Of a DNA stretch of 64,000 nucleotides, positions 16,744 to 28,520 are shown one piece after another; the stretch's first letter is position 1; every line of letters begins with the position of its first letter. The notes under the pieces are model-generated. The model saw only the letters and a list, made by a program, of their open reading frames with translations, ran no database searches and was not told where the DNA came from. The position numbers and the translations under genes were made by a program. The stretch is taken from NCBI GenBank assembly GCA_947496715.1, contig CANMDT010000001.1:30799-94798 (forward strand). Direction: 5' to 3'. This DNA is from Myxococcales bacterium. Its GTDB lineage: Bacteria > Myxococcota_A > Bradymonadia > REDH01.

Positions 16744-16908
16744 ATGTCCGAGCAAGAATCCTCCGAGCGAAAGCCGGTCCTCAACGACTCCGCGCTCCTC
16801 TTCGCAGCCGTCTGGTTCGGACTCCCCACCGTCCTCCTCCTCGTCGGCGAATACTTCGGCGTCCCGGGCATGGTCAATCACTGGGTCAATCAGCTCATCG
16901 GCGGCTGA
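16744..16908 (+). CDS. Small single-pass membrane protein, 54 residues
   Basis: An open frame from ATG to TGA encodes a charged N-terminus (MSEQESSERKPVLND), one hydrophobic stretch of about 22 residues (LLFAAVWFGLPTVLLLVGEYFG) and a short amphipathic tail ending NQLIGG. This layout (acidic/basic head, one TM, short tail) is that of a real small membrane protein rather than random frame. It lies 57 bases ahead of ffh, after a candidate promoter. I do not recognise a family. Placement next to the SRP gene makes a link to membrane insertion conceivable, but that is inference only. The ribosome-binding site is weak. Confidence 0.55.
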   Translation: MSEQESSERKPVLNDSALLFAAVWFGLPTVLLLVGEYFGVPGMVNHWVNQLIGG

Positions 16909-16965
16909 GTCGCGTCGCTCGCCACCTCCGCGAGCCGCCACACGATTTGAGTTAAGGCAACGCAA

Positions 16966-18660
16966 ATGGCCATGTTCGATGCCGTTCGAAAGGGTTTCAA
17001 GAACGCCGTCCATGTCTTCGAAGGAAAGCGAGAGCTGACCGAAGAGAACATCGAAGAGGCCCTCAAGGCCATTCGCCTCTCCCTCTTTGAAGCCGATGTG
17101 AACTTCCAGGTCGTCAAGCGATTCCTCGCTGCCGTCAAAGAGAAGGCCCTCGGCGAGATCGTTCAGATCCGCATCAAGGACGGCGGCAAGACCCTCCGCG
17201 CCTCGCCCGGCGACGTCTTCATCAAGATCTGCCACGATGAACTCGAGGCCCTCATGGGCCCCGTCGACACCGGCCTCACCTTTGTCCAAGGCCGCCTCGG
17301 ACCCACCGTCATCATGATGGTCGGACTCCAAGGCGCCGGCAAAACCACCACCGCCGGCAAGCTCGCCCGCTTCGTCGAACGCCACCACCAGAAGAAGCCC
17401 CTCCTCGTCGCCGCAGACGTCTACCGTCCCGCCGCCATCGAGCAGCTTCAGGTCCTCGGCAAACGCCTCAACATCCCCGTCTATGCCGAGCCAGGTGGCA
17501 ACCCGCCCGACATCGCCGAGCGCGCAGTCGCCCAAGCCAAGGCCGACGGCAACGACGTCGTCATCATCGACACCGCGGGCCGACTTGCCGTCGACGACCT
17601 CCTCATGTCCGAGCTCGAAGAGATCGTTGCACGCGTCAAGCCGCACAACATCCTCCTCGTCGTCGACGCCATGATCGGCCAGGACGCGGTCAACACCGCC
17701 AAGGAGTTCAACGACCGCATCGAACTCGACGGCTTCATCATGACCAAGCTCGATGGCGACGCACGCGGTGGCGCGGCGCTCTCCATCAAAGAGGTCACCA
17801 AAAAGCCCATCAAGTTCATCGGCCTCGGCGAGGGCATGGAGACCCTCCAGGAGTTCCAGCCCGCAGGCTTCGCCGACCGCATCCTCGGCATGGGCGACAT
17901 CCGTTCGCTCGTCAGCCGCATCGAGAATGTCGTCACCGAAGACGAGATGAAGTCTCGCGAGTCCGACGCCGCACGCATGATGTCCGGCCAGTTCGACCTC
18001 AACGACTTCCTCTCCCAGATCCGCATGATCAAGAAGATGGGCTCCCTCGGCGAGATCGTCGAGATGATGCCCTTCGCCAGCGCGCTCCCCGAAGGCTTCT
18101 CCGTCGACGACAACGAGCTCGTCCGCATCGAAGCGCTCATCCAGTCCATGACCCCCGACGAGCGCCGCAACCCCACCCTCGTAGGCAACCAGGTCACCCG
18201 CCAGCGACGCATCGCCAAGGGCTCCGGCCGCAAGCTCGAAGAGGTCACCGACCTCGTCCAGCGCTTCAACATGATGAAGCAGGTCATGGGCGCCCTCTCT
18301 GGAAATACCGGCGGCTTCCTCAGCCAGATCCCCGGCTTCAAGCAGCTCAGCGCTCTCAAGAACCTCAAGAACCTCGACATGGGCAGCCTCCTCGGCGGCA
18401 TGGGCGGAAAGGGCCCCGGCGGCTTCCCCGGCATGGGCGGCTTCCCCGGCATGGGCGGCGGCGGAATGCCAAACATGGCCAGCCTCGAACAGATGTTCGC
18501 TGGCATGCAGCAGCCCCAGCAGCCCAAACTCCCCAAGGGCTTCAACATGCCCGGCGTCCGTGCCGTCTCCGAGGCCGAGGCCAACCGCGGAAACGCCGAG
18601 TTCGAGCGCGAAAAGCGCCGCAAGCTCGCCGCCAAACTCGCCAAAAAGAAGAACCGCTAG
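16966..18660 (+). CDS. ffh: Signal recognition particle GTPase Ffh
   Basis: Ffh binds signal sequences emerging from the ribosome, together with 4.5S RNA, and hands the complex to FtsY. The N and G domains are clear: an N-terminal helical bundle (FEGKRELTEENIEEAL), P-loop GLQGAGKTTTAGKLA, VAADVYRPAAIEQL, IIDTAGR and TKLDGDARGG. The Met-rich M domain follows. The protein has 564 residues, about 110 more than E. coli Ffh (453). The excess is a C-terminal tail: a Gly/Met-rich stretch (repeated GGFPGMGG-like units) and then a Lys/Arg-rich end (KLAAKLAKKKNR). The gene abuts the next one, whose ATG follows the stop directly. Confidence 0.96.
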   Translation: MAMFDAVRKGFKNAVHVFEGKRELTEENIEEALKAIRLSLFEADVNFQVVKRFLAAVKEKALGEIVQIRIKDGGKTLRASPGDVFIKICHDELEALMGPVDTGLTFVQGRLGPTVIMMVGLQGAGKTTTAGKLARFVERHHQKKPLLVAADVYRPAAIEQLQVLGKRLNIPVYAEPGGNPPDIAERAVAQAKADGNDVVIIDTAGRLAVDDLLMSELEEIVARVKPHNILLVVDAMIGQDAVNTAKEFNDRIELDGFIMTKLDGDARGGAALSIKEVTKKPIKFIGLGEGMETLQEFQPAGFADRILGMGDIRSLVSRIENVVTEDEMKSRESDAARMMSGQFDLNDFLSQIRMIKKMGSLGEIVEMMPFASALPEGFSVDDNELVRIEALIQSMTPDERRNPTLVGNQVTRQRRIAKGSGRKLEEVTDLVQRFNMMKQVMGALSGNTGGFLSQIPGFKQLSALKNLKNLDMGSLLGGMGGKGPGGFPGMGGFPGMGGGGMPNMASLEQMFAGMQQPQQPKLPKGFNMPGVRAVSEAEANRGNAEFEREKRRKLAAKLAKKKNR

Positions 18661-19419
18661 ATGGAGCCCCACGCGCCGGCCGCAAACGCCTGGCCCGTGC
18701 ACTGCACCGTTCACCCCGGCCGCAGCGCTGCCGCCTTCTGCACCGTCTGCAAGCACTCCTTCGCAGGCCTCTTCCTCGCGGTCCGGCCCGACGGCCGCGC
18801 CATCTGCCACACTTGCGCCCGCGAGCAGGGGGGCATGCTCTACGCAGACGCCACCCGCACCAACCACGACCCCCTCGCCTCGCGAGGCATGATCTCGGTG
18901 CTGGGAGCCCTCCTCCTACGACCCTCCGACGCGCTCGTCTCCCGCTTCTCCGGCGCCGGCGCCCCCGCGCTCGGCATGAGCTTTGTCGCCTCCCTCATCG
19001 GATACGCCTCCTGGGTCTTCTGGATTCTCCTTCTCGTCCGGGAGCAGATCCTCACCCTCGCGCAGCAGCGACTCGGCACTGCGATCGAAGAAGACCTCCT
19101 CGTCACAGGGCTCTGGCTCAGCGTCCCCATCCTCGCATTCATCCGCACCGCGGTTGCGCCGATCCTCGTCCATATCGGCGCCCGCCTCGCAGGCGCCCCC
19201 GAGGACTCCCTCCGCGCCAACGTCCGCGCTACCGCCCTCTCCTCCGTCTCGCTCCTGCTCGTCGCCATCCCGGCCCTCGGCGCCTTCCTCGCGCTCATCG
19301 TCGGTGTCCGCGCGATGCTCCACTTCCTGCGCGCCAAGTATGACTTCTCCTACCCGCGCGCGATCCTCGCCCTGCTCCCCTTCCTGCTGCTCTACCTGCT
19401 CATCGGCCCGCTCGGCTGA
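18661..19419 (+). CDS. Zinc-ribbon multi-pass membrane protein (Yip1-like)
   Basis: The ATG comes immediately after the ffh stop. The 252-residue product starts with a B-box-like Cys/His cluster (CTVHPGRSAAAFCTVC, then ICHTCAREQ; residues 15-60) likely to bind one or two zinc ions. The rest has about four to five hydrophobic helices (from MSFVASLIGYASWVFWILLLV to the C-terminal ILALLPFLLLYLLIGPL), in the style of Yip1-domain proteins. Such zinc-finger plus Yip1 proteins are common and uncharacterised in Myxococcota. Function is unknown. Its end lies 7 bases from the convergent rlmI stop. Confidence 0.7.
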   Translation: MEPHAPAANAWPVHCTVHPGRSAAAFCTVCKHSFAGLFLAVRPDGRAICHTCAREQGGMLYADATRTNHDPLASRGMISVLGALLLRPSDALVSRFSGAGAPALGMSFVASLIGYASWVFWILLLVREQILTLAQQRLGTAIEEDLLVTGLWLSVPILAFIRTAVAPILVHIGARLAGAPEDSLRANVRATALSSVSLLLVAIPALGAFLALIVGVRAMLHFLRAKYDFSYPRAILALLPFLLLYLLIGPLG

Positions 19420-19426
19420 CGAGAGG

Positions 19427-20641
19427 TTAGCGCACCCGGAAGAGTACCGCTGAGAGATACCGGCACTCCGGCATCGCAGCCACGTAGGGGTGATCGCCGG
19501 CATGGCCGCGCACGCCAACCACATCCACCCGACGCCCAAGCCGCACAGCCGCATCGCCGGCCGAGTTCAGGATGGAACCCTCGCCCAGCACCGAACTGCA
19601 GGAGCTGACAAGCACCAGCCCGTCGGGCGCTGCCACGCGGAAGGCCTCCACACAGAGCGAGGTCTGCTTCCCCTCGCCTGCCTCTGCGGAGTTCCGATCG
19701 GGCGCCAGCTTCGGCGGGTCGAGCGAGATCAGATCAAACCGATCGCCCTTGTCGAATGCGCGCCGCAGCCGGTTCTCCACCTTGTCGCTCACCCACTCTG
19801 TCCGCTCCGACAGGCCGTTCTCCGCCGCGTTCCGGCGCGCCGCAGCGACAGCACCCTCGGAGCTATCCACACCGAGCACAGACAAGGCCCCTGCGCGGGC
19901 CGCAGCGAGCCCGAACCCCCCCGAGAAGCAGAAGGCATCGAACACTCGAGCACCCTTCGCCAACTCGGCAAACCAGGCCCGGTTCTCCCGCTGATCGCAG
20001 TAGTGGCCCGTCTTCTGCTGGCTCCGCGGCGACCAGATGTAGCGAAGCCCGAGCTCGTGCACCCAGAGCTCCTCCGGCGCCTCACCAAAGGCCGCCTCGT
20101 CCACCGCCGCATAGCCCTCGCGCTCCGCAAAGGTCGCATCGTTCCGGTGCCAGAGCCATGCCAGCCCGGCCTCCTTTCGGAGCGCCTCCACGATGCAACC
20201 CAGGTAGGGCGTCAGCACCGCGCTCGACAGATGCATGAGCGCCCCGTCGCCGTAGCGATCCACCGACAACCCCGGCAGCCCATCGCCGTCAGCATTCACC
20301 AGCCGGTAGCTATCCGTCGCAGCCGACGGCAGCCCGAGCCTCCGCCGCAGCGCAACGGCCGATGCCACCCGCTCCTGCCAGAAGGCATCGGGCAGCGTCG
20401 CTTCCTCAAAGGGCCACACGGGCCCGATCCCCAGGAGCCGAATCCGCAGCGCCGATCGCGGACTCCAGAGACCAAAGTCGAGCACCTGGTCCCGCGAGTC
20501 GCGGAGCTCGACCACGCTGCCGGCCGCCAGCCCCTCGAGCTGATGCGCGAGCGCGCCGGAGAAGACCCAACGGTGGCCTGCCCAGAAGGGGCGAGCCTTG
20601 CGATCTGCCAGAACGGCAACGGGACCCGAGAACTGTGCCAT
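19427..20641 (-). CDS. rlmI: Class I rRNA cytosine-C5 methyltransferase, RlmI family
   Basis: The 404-residue product matches the RlmI family, which methylates C1962 of 23S rRNA from SAM. An N-terminal PUA-like RNA-binding domain (about 5-85) begins with a typical ALADRKARPFWAGHRWVFSGA-like strand pattern. The middle has GLSVDRYGDG and the family motif WSPRSQQKTGHYCDQRENR. The SAM loop is FDAFCFSGGFGLAAARAGA, and the catalytic motif region is LISLDPPKLAPD with a later VSSCS containing the catalytic Cys. It is transcribed away from rpsI but separated from it by a terminator. Confidence 0.88.
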   Translation of the reverse strand: MAQFSGPVAVLADRKARPFWAGHRWVFSGALAHQLEGLAAGSVVELRDSRDQVLDFGLWSPRSALRIRLLGIGPVWPFEEATLPDAFWQERVASAVALRRRLGLPSAATDSYRLVNADGDGLPGLSVDRYGDGALMHLSSAVLTPYLGCIVEALRKEAGLAWLWHRNDATFAEREGYAAVDEAAFGEAPEELWVHELGLRYIWSPRSQQKTGHYCDQRENRAWFAELAKGARVFDAFCFSGGFGLAAARAGALSVLGVDSSEGAVAAARRNAAENGLSERTEWVSDKVENRLRRAFDKGDRFDLISLDPPKLAPDRNSAEAGEGKQTSLCVEAFRVAAPDGLVLVSSCSSVLGEGSILNSAGDAAVRLGRRVDVVGVRGHAGDHPYVAAMPECRYLSAVLFRVR

Positions 20642-20656
20642 GCGTGAGGCTCCAAC

Positions 20657-20688
20657 GAAAAAGGCGGCCCCCGAAAGAGGTCCGCCTT
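20657..20688 (-). terminator. Intrinsic terminator of rplM-rpsI
   Basis: Read on the minus strand, AAGGCGG pairs with CCGCCTT around a 14-base loop and is followed by a run of T. It lies 40 bases after the rpsI stop and just before the rlmI start. Confidence 0.75.
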
Positions 20689-20728
20689 GACGATCCAGAC
20701 CTCCAGAAGAGGTCGATGGAAGAGGTGA

Positions 20729-21124
20729 TTAGCGCTTCGAGTACTGGAAGCGACGACGAGCAGCCATGCGACCGTACTTCTTACGCTCCTTGCCACGGGA
20801 GTCGCGGGTGAGGCAACCGGTCGGCTTGAGGGTGGCGCGAAGCTCAGCGTCGAACTCGAGGAGAGCGCGCGAGATGCCGTGACGGATGGCGCCGGCCTGA
20901 CCCGACTTTCCACCGCCAACAACCTTGGCGAAAACATCGAACTTGCCGAGCATGTCGACGAACTCGAGGGGCTGCTTGAGCAGCATCACAGAGGTCGGAC
21001 GACGGAAGTAGTCGTCAACGGACTCACGGTTGACAACGATCACGCCCGTGCCGGGCTTGAGGGTGACGCGAGCGGATGCGGTCTTGCGGCGGCCAACGGC
21101 GCGCCATGAAGTCGAAGCTGCCAT
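20729..21124 (-). CDS. rpsI: 30S ribosomal protein S9
   Basis: The 131-residue product has the S9 signature: [10 protein letters not shown] near the start, [19 protein letters not shown] in the middle and a basic tail ending RRFQYSKR, which contacts P-site tRNA. I chose the ATG at 21124; a TTG codon directly before it would add one Met only. It is the second gene of the universal rplM-rpsI pair, with a 26-base gap. Confidence 0.97.
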   Translation of the reverse strand: MAASTSWRAVGRRKTASARVTLKPGTGVIVVNRESVDDYFRRPTSVMLLKQPLEFVDMLGKFDVFAKVVGGGKSGQAGAIRHGISRALLEFDAELRATLKPTGCLTRDSRGKERKKYGRMAARRRFQYSKR

Positions 21125-21150
21125 CAAGGGCTCCAGGTCAGATTGCTCTA

Positions 21151-21591
21151 TTAAGCGTTGGTAGAAAGTTGGAACGGCGTCGGGTTCTGCGCCTGATGCG
21201 GATGATCAGGGCCAGCATAGACCTTGAGCTTGCCAAGCACCTGACGACCCAGCGGGTTCTTCGGGAGCATGCCCTGAACCGCGTTCTGGAAGATCCGCTC
21301 AGGGTGCTTGATAAGAAGATCGCGTGCAGCAACCTCACGAAGACCGCCCGGGTACTGCGTGTGGTGACGGTACAGCTTGTCCTTCCACTTCGCGCCGGTC
21401 AGAACCACCTTGTCGGCGTTGATCGCCACGACAAAATCGCCCGTGTCTGCGTTCGGCGTGAAAGACGGCTTCGTCTTGCCACGCAGAATCATCGCAACCT
21501 GCGCCGCTGCGCGACCAACCGTCGCTCCGGCCAGATCAACCAGAATCCACTGGCGATCCGCTTCCTCTCGAGTGATGTACAGAGTTCTCAT
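21151..21591 (-). CDS. rplM: 50S ribosomal protein L13
   Basis: The 146-residue product shows the L13 core: [35 protein letters not shown], the [12 protein letters not shown] motif and [13 protein letters not shown]. It binds 23S rRNA early in 50S assembly. In E. coli L13 represses its own operon by binding the rplM leader; a hairpin in the leader here could do the same. Confidence 0.97.
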   Translation of the reverse strand: MRTLYITREEADRQWILVDLAGATVGRAAAQVAMILRGKTKPSFTPNADTGDFVVAINADKVVLTGAKWKDKLYRHHTQYPGGLREVAARDLLIKHPERIFQNAVQGMLPKNPLGRQVLGKLKVYAGPDHPHQAQNPTPFQLSTNA

Positions 21592-21624
21592 CGTGCGCCC
21601 ATACCTTCGATGGTCAGTCCCGCA

Positions 21625-21651
21625 CCGAACGACTTCAAGACCGAAGTTCGG
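21625..21651 (-). promoter_or_regulatory. Possible L13 autoregulatory leader hairpin
   Basis: CCGAAC and GTTCGG pair around a 15-base loop, which itself can form a 3-bp inner helix (TTC with GAA). It lies 34-60 bases before the rplM ATG, inside the predicted untranslated leader. The link to L13 binding is inference from E. coli. Confidence 0.35.
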
Positions 21652-21666
21652 GGTGTGGGGGGAGGC

Positions 21667-21696
21667 GAACTAGGCGATTTGACCGCTCGATGTCAA
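21667..21696 (-). promoter_or_regulatory. rplM-rpsI promoter
   Basis: On the minus strand a perfect TTGACA is followed after 18 bases by TAGTTC, giving a leader of about 65-70 bases. It is one of the two TTGACA boxes found in front of an operon in this window. Confidence 0.6.
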
Positions 21697-21709
21697 GTCC
21701 CCAACGCCC

Positions 21710-22492
21710 TCAACCACGGTACTTTCGGAGGTAGGCTGCTGCCTGAGCACCCCACTCCGATCCGCCGTCCTCAGACACAAGGCGCTCCAACTCCGATACC
21801 GCAGCTGCCCCATCCCCCAGCAACAGGTAGCTCCGAGCCAACAAGTATCGGCCCTCCGAACGCAACCCCGACGTCGGGTATCGCGTCAACATCTCCGAAA
21901 GCCGACGCGCCGCTGCCAGCGCATTCGATCGATCCAGGTAGAACTTCCCAACGTACAACTCGTGCGCCGCCAAACGATCCGTCACAACGCCCAGCATCCG
22001 ATCCGCCTCGGGAAGAAGCGTCGAATCGGGACGCCCCTTCACAAACCGCGTCAGCGCACCATAGGCCTCCTTCGCCGACACAAGCTCACGCTCATGCGCC
22101 GGTGGCATCACAAACCACTCGCCCGGCATCTGCTGGTAGGCGCATCGCGCTGCCGCAAGCTCTGCCTCCTCTGCCTTGGCATGGGTCGGACGCTTCTGCG
22201 CAAACCGCCGGTAGGCGTCGGCCGCCATCAGATAGCTCCCCTCCTCAAAATACAGATCTCCCAGCCGGTACTCAGCGAGCGCTCCATACGGAGACATCGC
22301 GAACTGCTCCGAGATCTCCGTCAGCAGGTTCCGCGCCCCCTCATACTCGCCACGCTCCAGCGCACGCTCCGCGCGCTCATAGGCAGCCTGGGCCTCCTCT
22401 CCGTAGTTCGCCGGCTTCACCGGCGCCCCTCCGCAGCCCACCATCAACATGCTCACCGCTAGAACGACGACCGACATCCAACGCATTCGCAT
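21710..22492 (-). CDS. bamD: Outer-membrane assembly lipoprotein BamD
   Basis: BamD is an essential lipoprotein of the BAM complex that inserts beta-barrels into the outer membrane. The 260-residue product has a lipoprotein signal with lipobox LMVGC, then TPR-like helical repeats: AAYERAERALERGEYEGARNLL-like first repeat, then RLGDLYFEEGSYLMAADAYRRF and KAEEAELAAARCAYQ. The length fits BamD (about 245). Two further Met codons lie close to the start (residues 3 and 6). An 11-base gap separates it from the remnant of a receiver gene upstream, with which it may once have formed an operon. Confidence 0.85.
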   Translation of the reverse strand: MRMRWMSVVVLAVSMLMVGCGGAPVKPANYGEEAQAAYERAERALERGEYEGARNLLTEISEQFAMSPYGALAEYRLGDLYFEEGSYLMAADAYRRFAQKRPTHAKAEEAELAAARCAYQQMPGEWFVMPPAHERELVSAKEAYGALTRFVKGRPDSTLLPEADRMLGVVTDRLAAHELYVGKFYLDRSNALAAARRLSEMLTRYPTSGLRSEGRYLLARSYLLLGDGAAAVSELERLVSEDGGSEWGAQAAAYLRKYRG

Positions 22493-22503
22493 CGCAACTT
22501 GCC

Positions 22504-22719
22504 TTACGGGTCCGACTGCAACAGCAGCTGCCTGCCGTTCCTCTCGACCAACGAGGCCACCATACTCCGCATCACATCAATGTCGAACGGCTTGTCGAGG
22601 TAGCCATTCGTTGCCTCCAGTCAGCCGCAGGACTACCCTCGGAACAACTCCCAAAGCAGCTCGCGATCGCTCGCCGAATCGTCGGCCACCAGTATCTTCG
22701 GAAGGCTCGTGTCGCCCAT
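22504..22719 (-). pseudogene. Decayed response-regulator receiver domain
   Basis: Read from ATG at 22719, the frame gives MGDTSLPKILVADDSASD and continues to ELFRG, which is a textbook first strand and helix of a receiver with its acidic pair. It then meets a TAG (22633-22635) and a TGA (22621-22623). In the same frame the sequence resumes with EATNGYLDKPFDIDVMRSM and ends QSDP at a TAA (22504-22506), which is the conserved Lys strand and last helix of a receiver. The piece in between, about 55 residues with the acceptor Asp, is missing. Total coding potential is about 70 codons against 120 for an intact domain. This is an internal deletion plus stop mutations. It lies 11 bases ahead of bamD. 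Confidence 0.75.
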
Positions 22720-23451
22720 GTTGAACACCTCGCATCTCGCGCCGTTTCTGCTCCTCACGACACGACGTCTCCACGTTTCGCTCGCCCTCCTCCTCGCCCT
22801 CACAGCCTGCGAACCCGACGAGCCCGACCCCTGCACCATCGACGCCTTCGGCTGTGTCTCCAACTTCGAGACCCTGCCTACGGATCAGAGCTGCACCACC
22901 ATCGAGCCCCTCTCCGTGGAGGTCGGCTGGGGCGACTCCAGCTTCCACACCTTCGCGGACGGCACACCCGAGGTCCACAACGGCATTCAGGGCGGCCAGC
23001 ACATCTTCGCCTCCTTCCGCGCCTCCGGCGCAGAGCTAGACGACGTCCCCATGGTCGAACTCCGCCTCTTCAGCTTCGGCCCCGTCGACCCGCAGGCCTG
23101 CACCGACGAGGTCCTCTCACGCCGCCAGTGGGACCCAGCCTCCCTCCCGGCCGACGCCCTCACCGGCGACTTCGACCCCTCGGCCGCCGGCTCGCCCATC
23201 ATCCTCGGCTACACGCCACTCAACCTCGAGGGGCTCCCCGCCTTCGGACCCAGCCGCTGCCTCACCATCGGCTCCGAGCGCCAACTCCTCGTCGACGCCA
23301 CCTCCGAGCAGGCCGCCAGTGGCAGCCTGGAGACAAACTCCATCCTCCTCCAGCTCCCCTTCTCGAGCAGCCCCGACGTCCTCGTCGTGGCTACCCTGCG
23401 CGACCCCTGCGGAGAGACCGCGCAGGCCGCCCTCCCGGTCATCCTGCCGCG

Positions 23452-23455
<4 letters not shown>
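22718..23455 (+). CDS. Lipoprotein of unknown function
   Basis: I chose the ATG at 22718 (245 residues); a GTG three codons earlier is possible. The signal peptide ends in lipobox ALTAC followed by EPDEPDPC. The mature part has several Cys (CTIDAFGC, SCTT, ACTDE, CLTIG, DPCG), probably disulphide-bonded in the periplasm or outside. No known domain is recognised. The start overlaps by 2 bases the start of the divergent receiver remnant, and the end overlaps dnaE by 4 bases in convergent orientation. Codon usage is like its neighbours. Confidence 0.65.
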
Positions 23456-26958
<3,503 letters not shown>

Positions 26959-27063
26959 ACGGCGGCCCCTTAGGTTGCGAGCCCATGCTGTAGGCCCGGC
27001 CCCCCGCCGTCAACCGCAACCGTCGCTCTCGTTGTGCAGCCTGGCGCCCTCCCCACGCGCATC

Positions 27064-27092
27064 TTGTCTCCCGTTTGGAAACCTACTACGAC
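27064..27092 (+). promoter_or_regulatory. Candidate promoter of the 27181 lipoprotein gene
   Basis: TTGTCT and TACGAC are 17 bases apart, giving a leader of about 80 bases. A GGAGG site precedes the ATG at 27181. The rest of the 222-base gap to dnaE shows nothing I recognise. Confidence 0.35.
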
Positions 27093-27180
27093 CCCGATCT
27101 TGAAAGGTTCCGCTGCGGGTGGAATTGCGCTCGAACTCAACAACGCTGAGACTGTCTCGGCAATTTGGAGGAATGTCCCG

Positions 27181-28377
27181 ATGAAGAAGCTCTCTCTGTT
27201 GATGGCACTTGGACTTGGACTTGGCGTGGTTGGCTGTGGTGACGACACCGCAGAGTCCGCGACGACGGACACGGGCACCGCCGACACCGCCACCGACACG
27301 GGCTCGGGCTCGACAGACACCGGCACCGCCGACACCGCCACCGAGGACACCGCCACCGAGGACACCGCCACCGAGGACACCACGCCCGTCCCCACCGACG
27401 AGCAGTTCTCCGGCCCCTTCTCCTACGTCTGGCGCATTCAGATTCCGCAGTCGGGTACCGACGCGGAGTGCTGCTTTGACTTCACCGCCGACGGCGTGAC
27501 CGACAACGGCCTCGGCACCCTGATTGGCGCCCTCGGCGCCATCTCGACCGACATTGACATCCAGGCGACGCTCGACGGCGCCGTGGCCGATGGCAGCATC
27601 GCCCTCCTCCTCGAGTACGCTGGCCTAGCCGAGATCACCAAGACGGGCCCGACCCAGCTCTGGTTCTACCTCGCAACCAACGACATCGACGGCGACGGCT
27701 CGGGCGACCAGGACTGGGCTACCGCCCTCAAGGCCGGCGAAGGCATCTTCCAGGTGCAGCCCACCTCGCTTGACGCCGACGGCAGCCCGCTCATCAAGTT
27801 TGAGTCGGCAAGGATCAGCAGCGACGTGCTCAGCGCCGGCCCCGGCGACTTCCCCCTCACCATCCCGATTCCGGGCCTCCTCACGCTTGATGTCACCATC
27901 AAGCAGGCCCAGATCGAAGCCGACGTTCGCCCCGAGGCTTCGGGCATCTTCACCAACGATGCCGACATCGACTCCGATGGCGACGGCACCCCCGAAGTCT
28001 GGGGCGGCGGCAAGCTTGGCGGCGTCATCCCCGTCGACCAGGTCATCGGCATCCTCAACGACCTCGCCAACGACTGCGCCTGCGCTGGCATCGCGCCCGA
28101 CGCCGCCGTCATCATCGCCGGTGAGGGCACCGACCAGTACGACGTCGCTTGCGACCCCAACATCACCATCAACGACGGCGCTTGCACCGACGCCGATGGC
28201 GTGATCTGCGGCAACCTCTCGACCGTCTGCGGCTTCGCTCCCGCCCTGCCCACGCTCGGCCTCATCGACGTCGACACCAACGGCAACACGATCCCCGACG
28301 CCATCTCCGTCGGTCTCCGCCTCTCGATGTCGGGCGCGACCCTTGAGAATCCGCCCGTCGCTCCTGCTGCCCCCTAA
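27181..28377 (+). CDS. Lipoprotein with Thr/Asp-rich repeat spacer
   Basis: The ATG at 27181 follows GGAGG and opens a classic lipoprotein signal (MKKLSLLMALGLGLGVVGC). The 398-residue product has a Thr/Asp/Ala spacer (about residues 20-70) made partly of a 5-residue repeat (DTATE), then a globular domain of about 320 residues. That domain contains ECCFDFTADG, a CAC motif (NDCACAG), Asp-rich calcium-loop-like DADIDSDGDGTPE near residue 260, and paired Cys near the end. I do not recognise the family. Lipidation points to the outer membrane. A strong double hairpin terminator follows, so it is probably a single-gene transcript. Confidence 0.75.
   Translation: MKKLSLLMALGLGLGVVGCGDDTAESATTDTGTADTATDTGSGSTDTGTADTATEDTATEDTATEDTTPVPTDEQFSGPFSYVWRIQIPQSGTDAECCFDFTADGVTDNGLGTLIGALGAISTDIDIQATLDGAVADGSIALLLEYAGLAEITKTGPTQLWFYLATNDIDGDGSGDQDWATALKAGEGIFQVQPTSLDADGSPLIKFESARISSDVLSAGPGDFPLTIPIPGLLTLDVTIKQAQIEADVRPEASGIFTNDADIDSDGDGTPEVWGGGKLGGVIPVDQVIGILNDLANDCACAGIAPDAAVIIAGEGTDQYDVACDPNITINDGACTDADGVICGNLSTVCGFAPALPTLGLIDVDTNGNTIPDAISVGLRLSMSGATLENPPVAPAAP
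27331..27381 (+). repeat. 15-bp tandem repeat in lipoprotein spacer
   Basis: Three exact copies of GACACCGCCACCGAG plus a 6-base partial copy encode DTATE repeats just after the lipobox region. Length change by slippage would stay in frame. Confidence 0.85.
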
Positions 28378-28384
28378 CGGGTGA

Positions 28385-28444
28385 CTGTCACGCTTCGGCG
28401 TGACAGAAGCTGCGGCGAGGGAGACCTCGCCGTTTGGCGTTTTT
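28385..28444 (+). terminator. Tandem hairpin terminator
   Basis: The first hairpin is a perfect 9-bp stem (CTGTCACGC / GCGTGACAG) closed by a TTCG tetraloop. The second is a perfect 8-bp stem (CGGCGAGG / CCTCGCCG) closed by a GAGA loop and followed by TTTGGCGTTTTT. Both loops are unusually stable types. The second is the likely terminator. Confidence 0.8.
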
Positions 28445-28520
28445 GGCCCCTGCATCTCTCGCGGATTCCGCGTCAAGGGTGTAGATACTTCATACTTCCA
28501 ACCCTGACCCGGTGCGGCTC

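Noticed and set aside
16974-17000. A tRNA T-arm-like GTTCGAA string
   Set aside because: It lies inside the ffh coding sequence and no acceptor stem or anticodon arm can be drawn around it.
16666-18867. A 733-codon frame antisense to ffh
   Set aside because: Ffh is certain; the antisense protein is low in complexity (Glu, Ala, Gly, Val) and without motifs.
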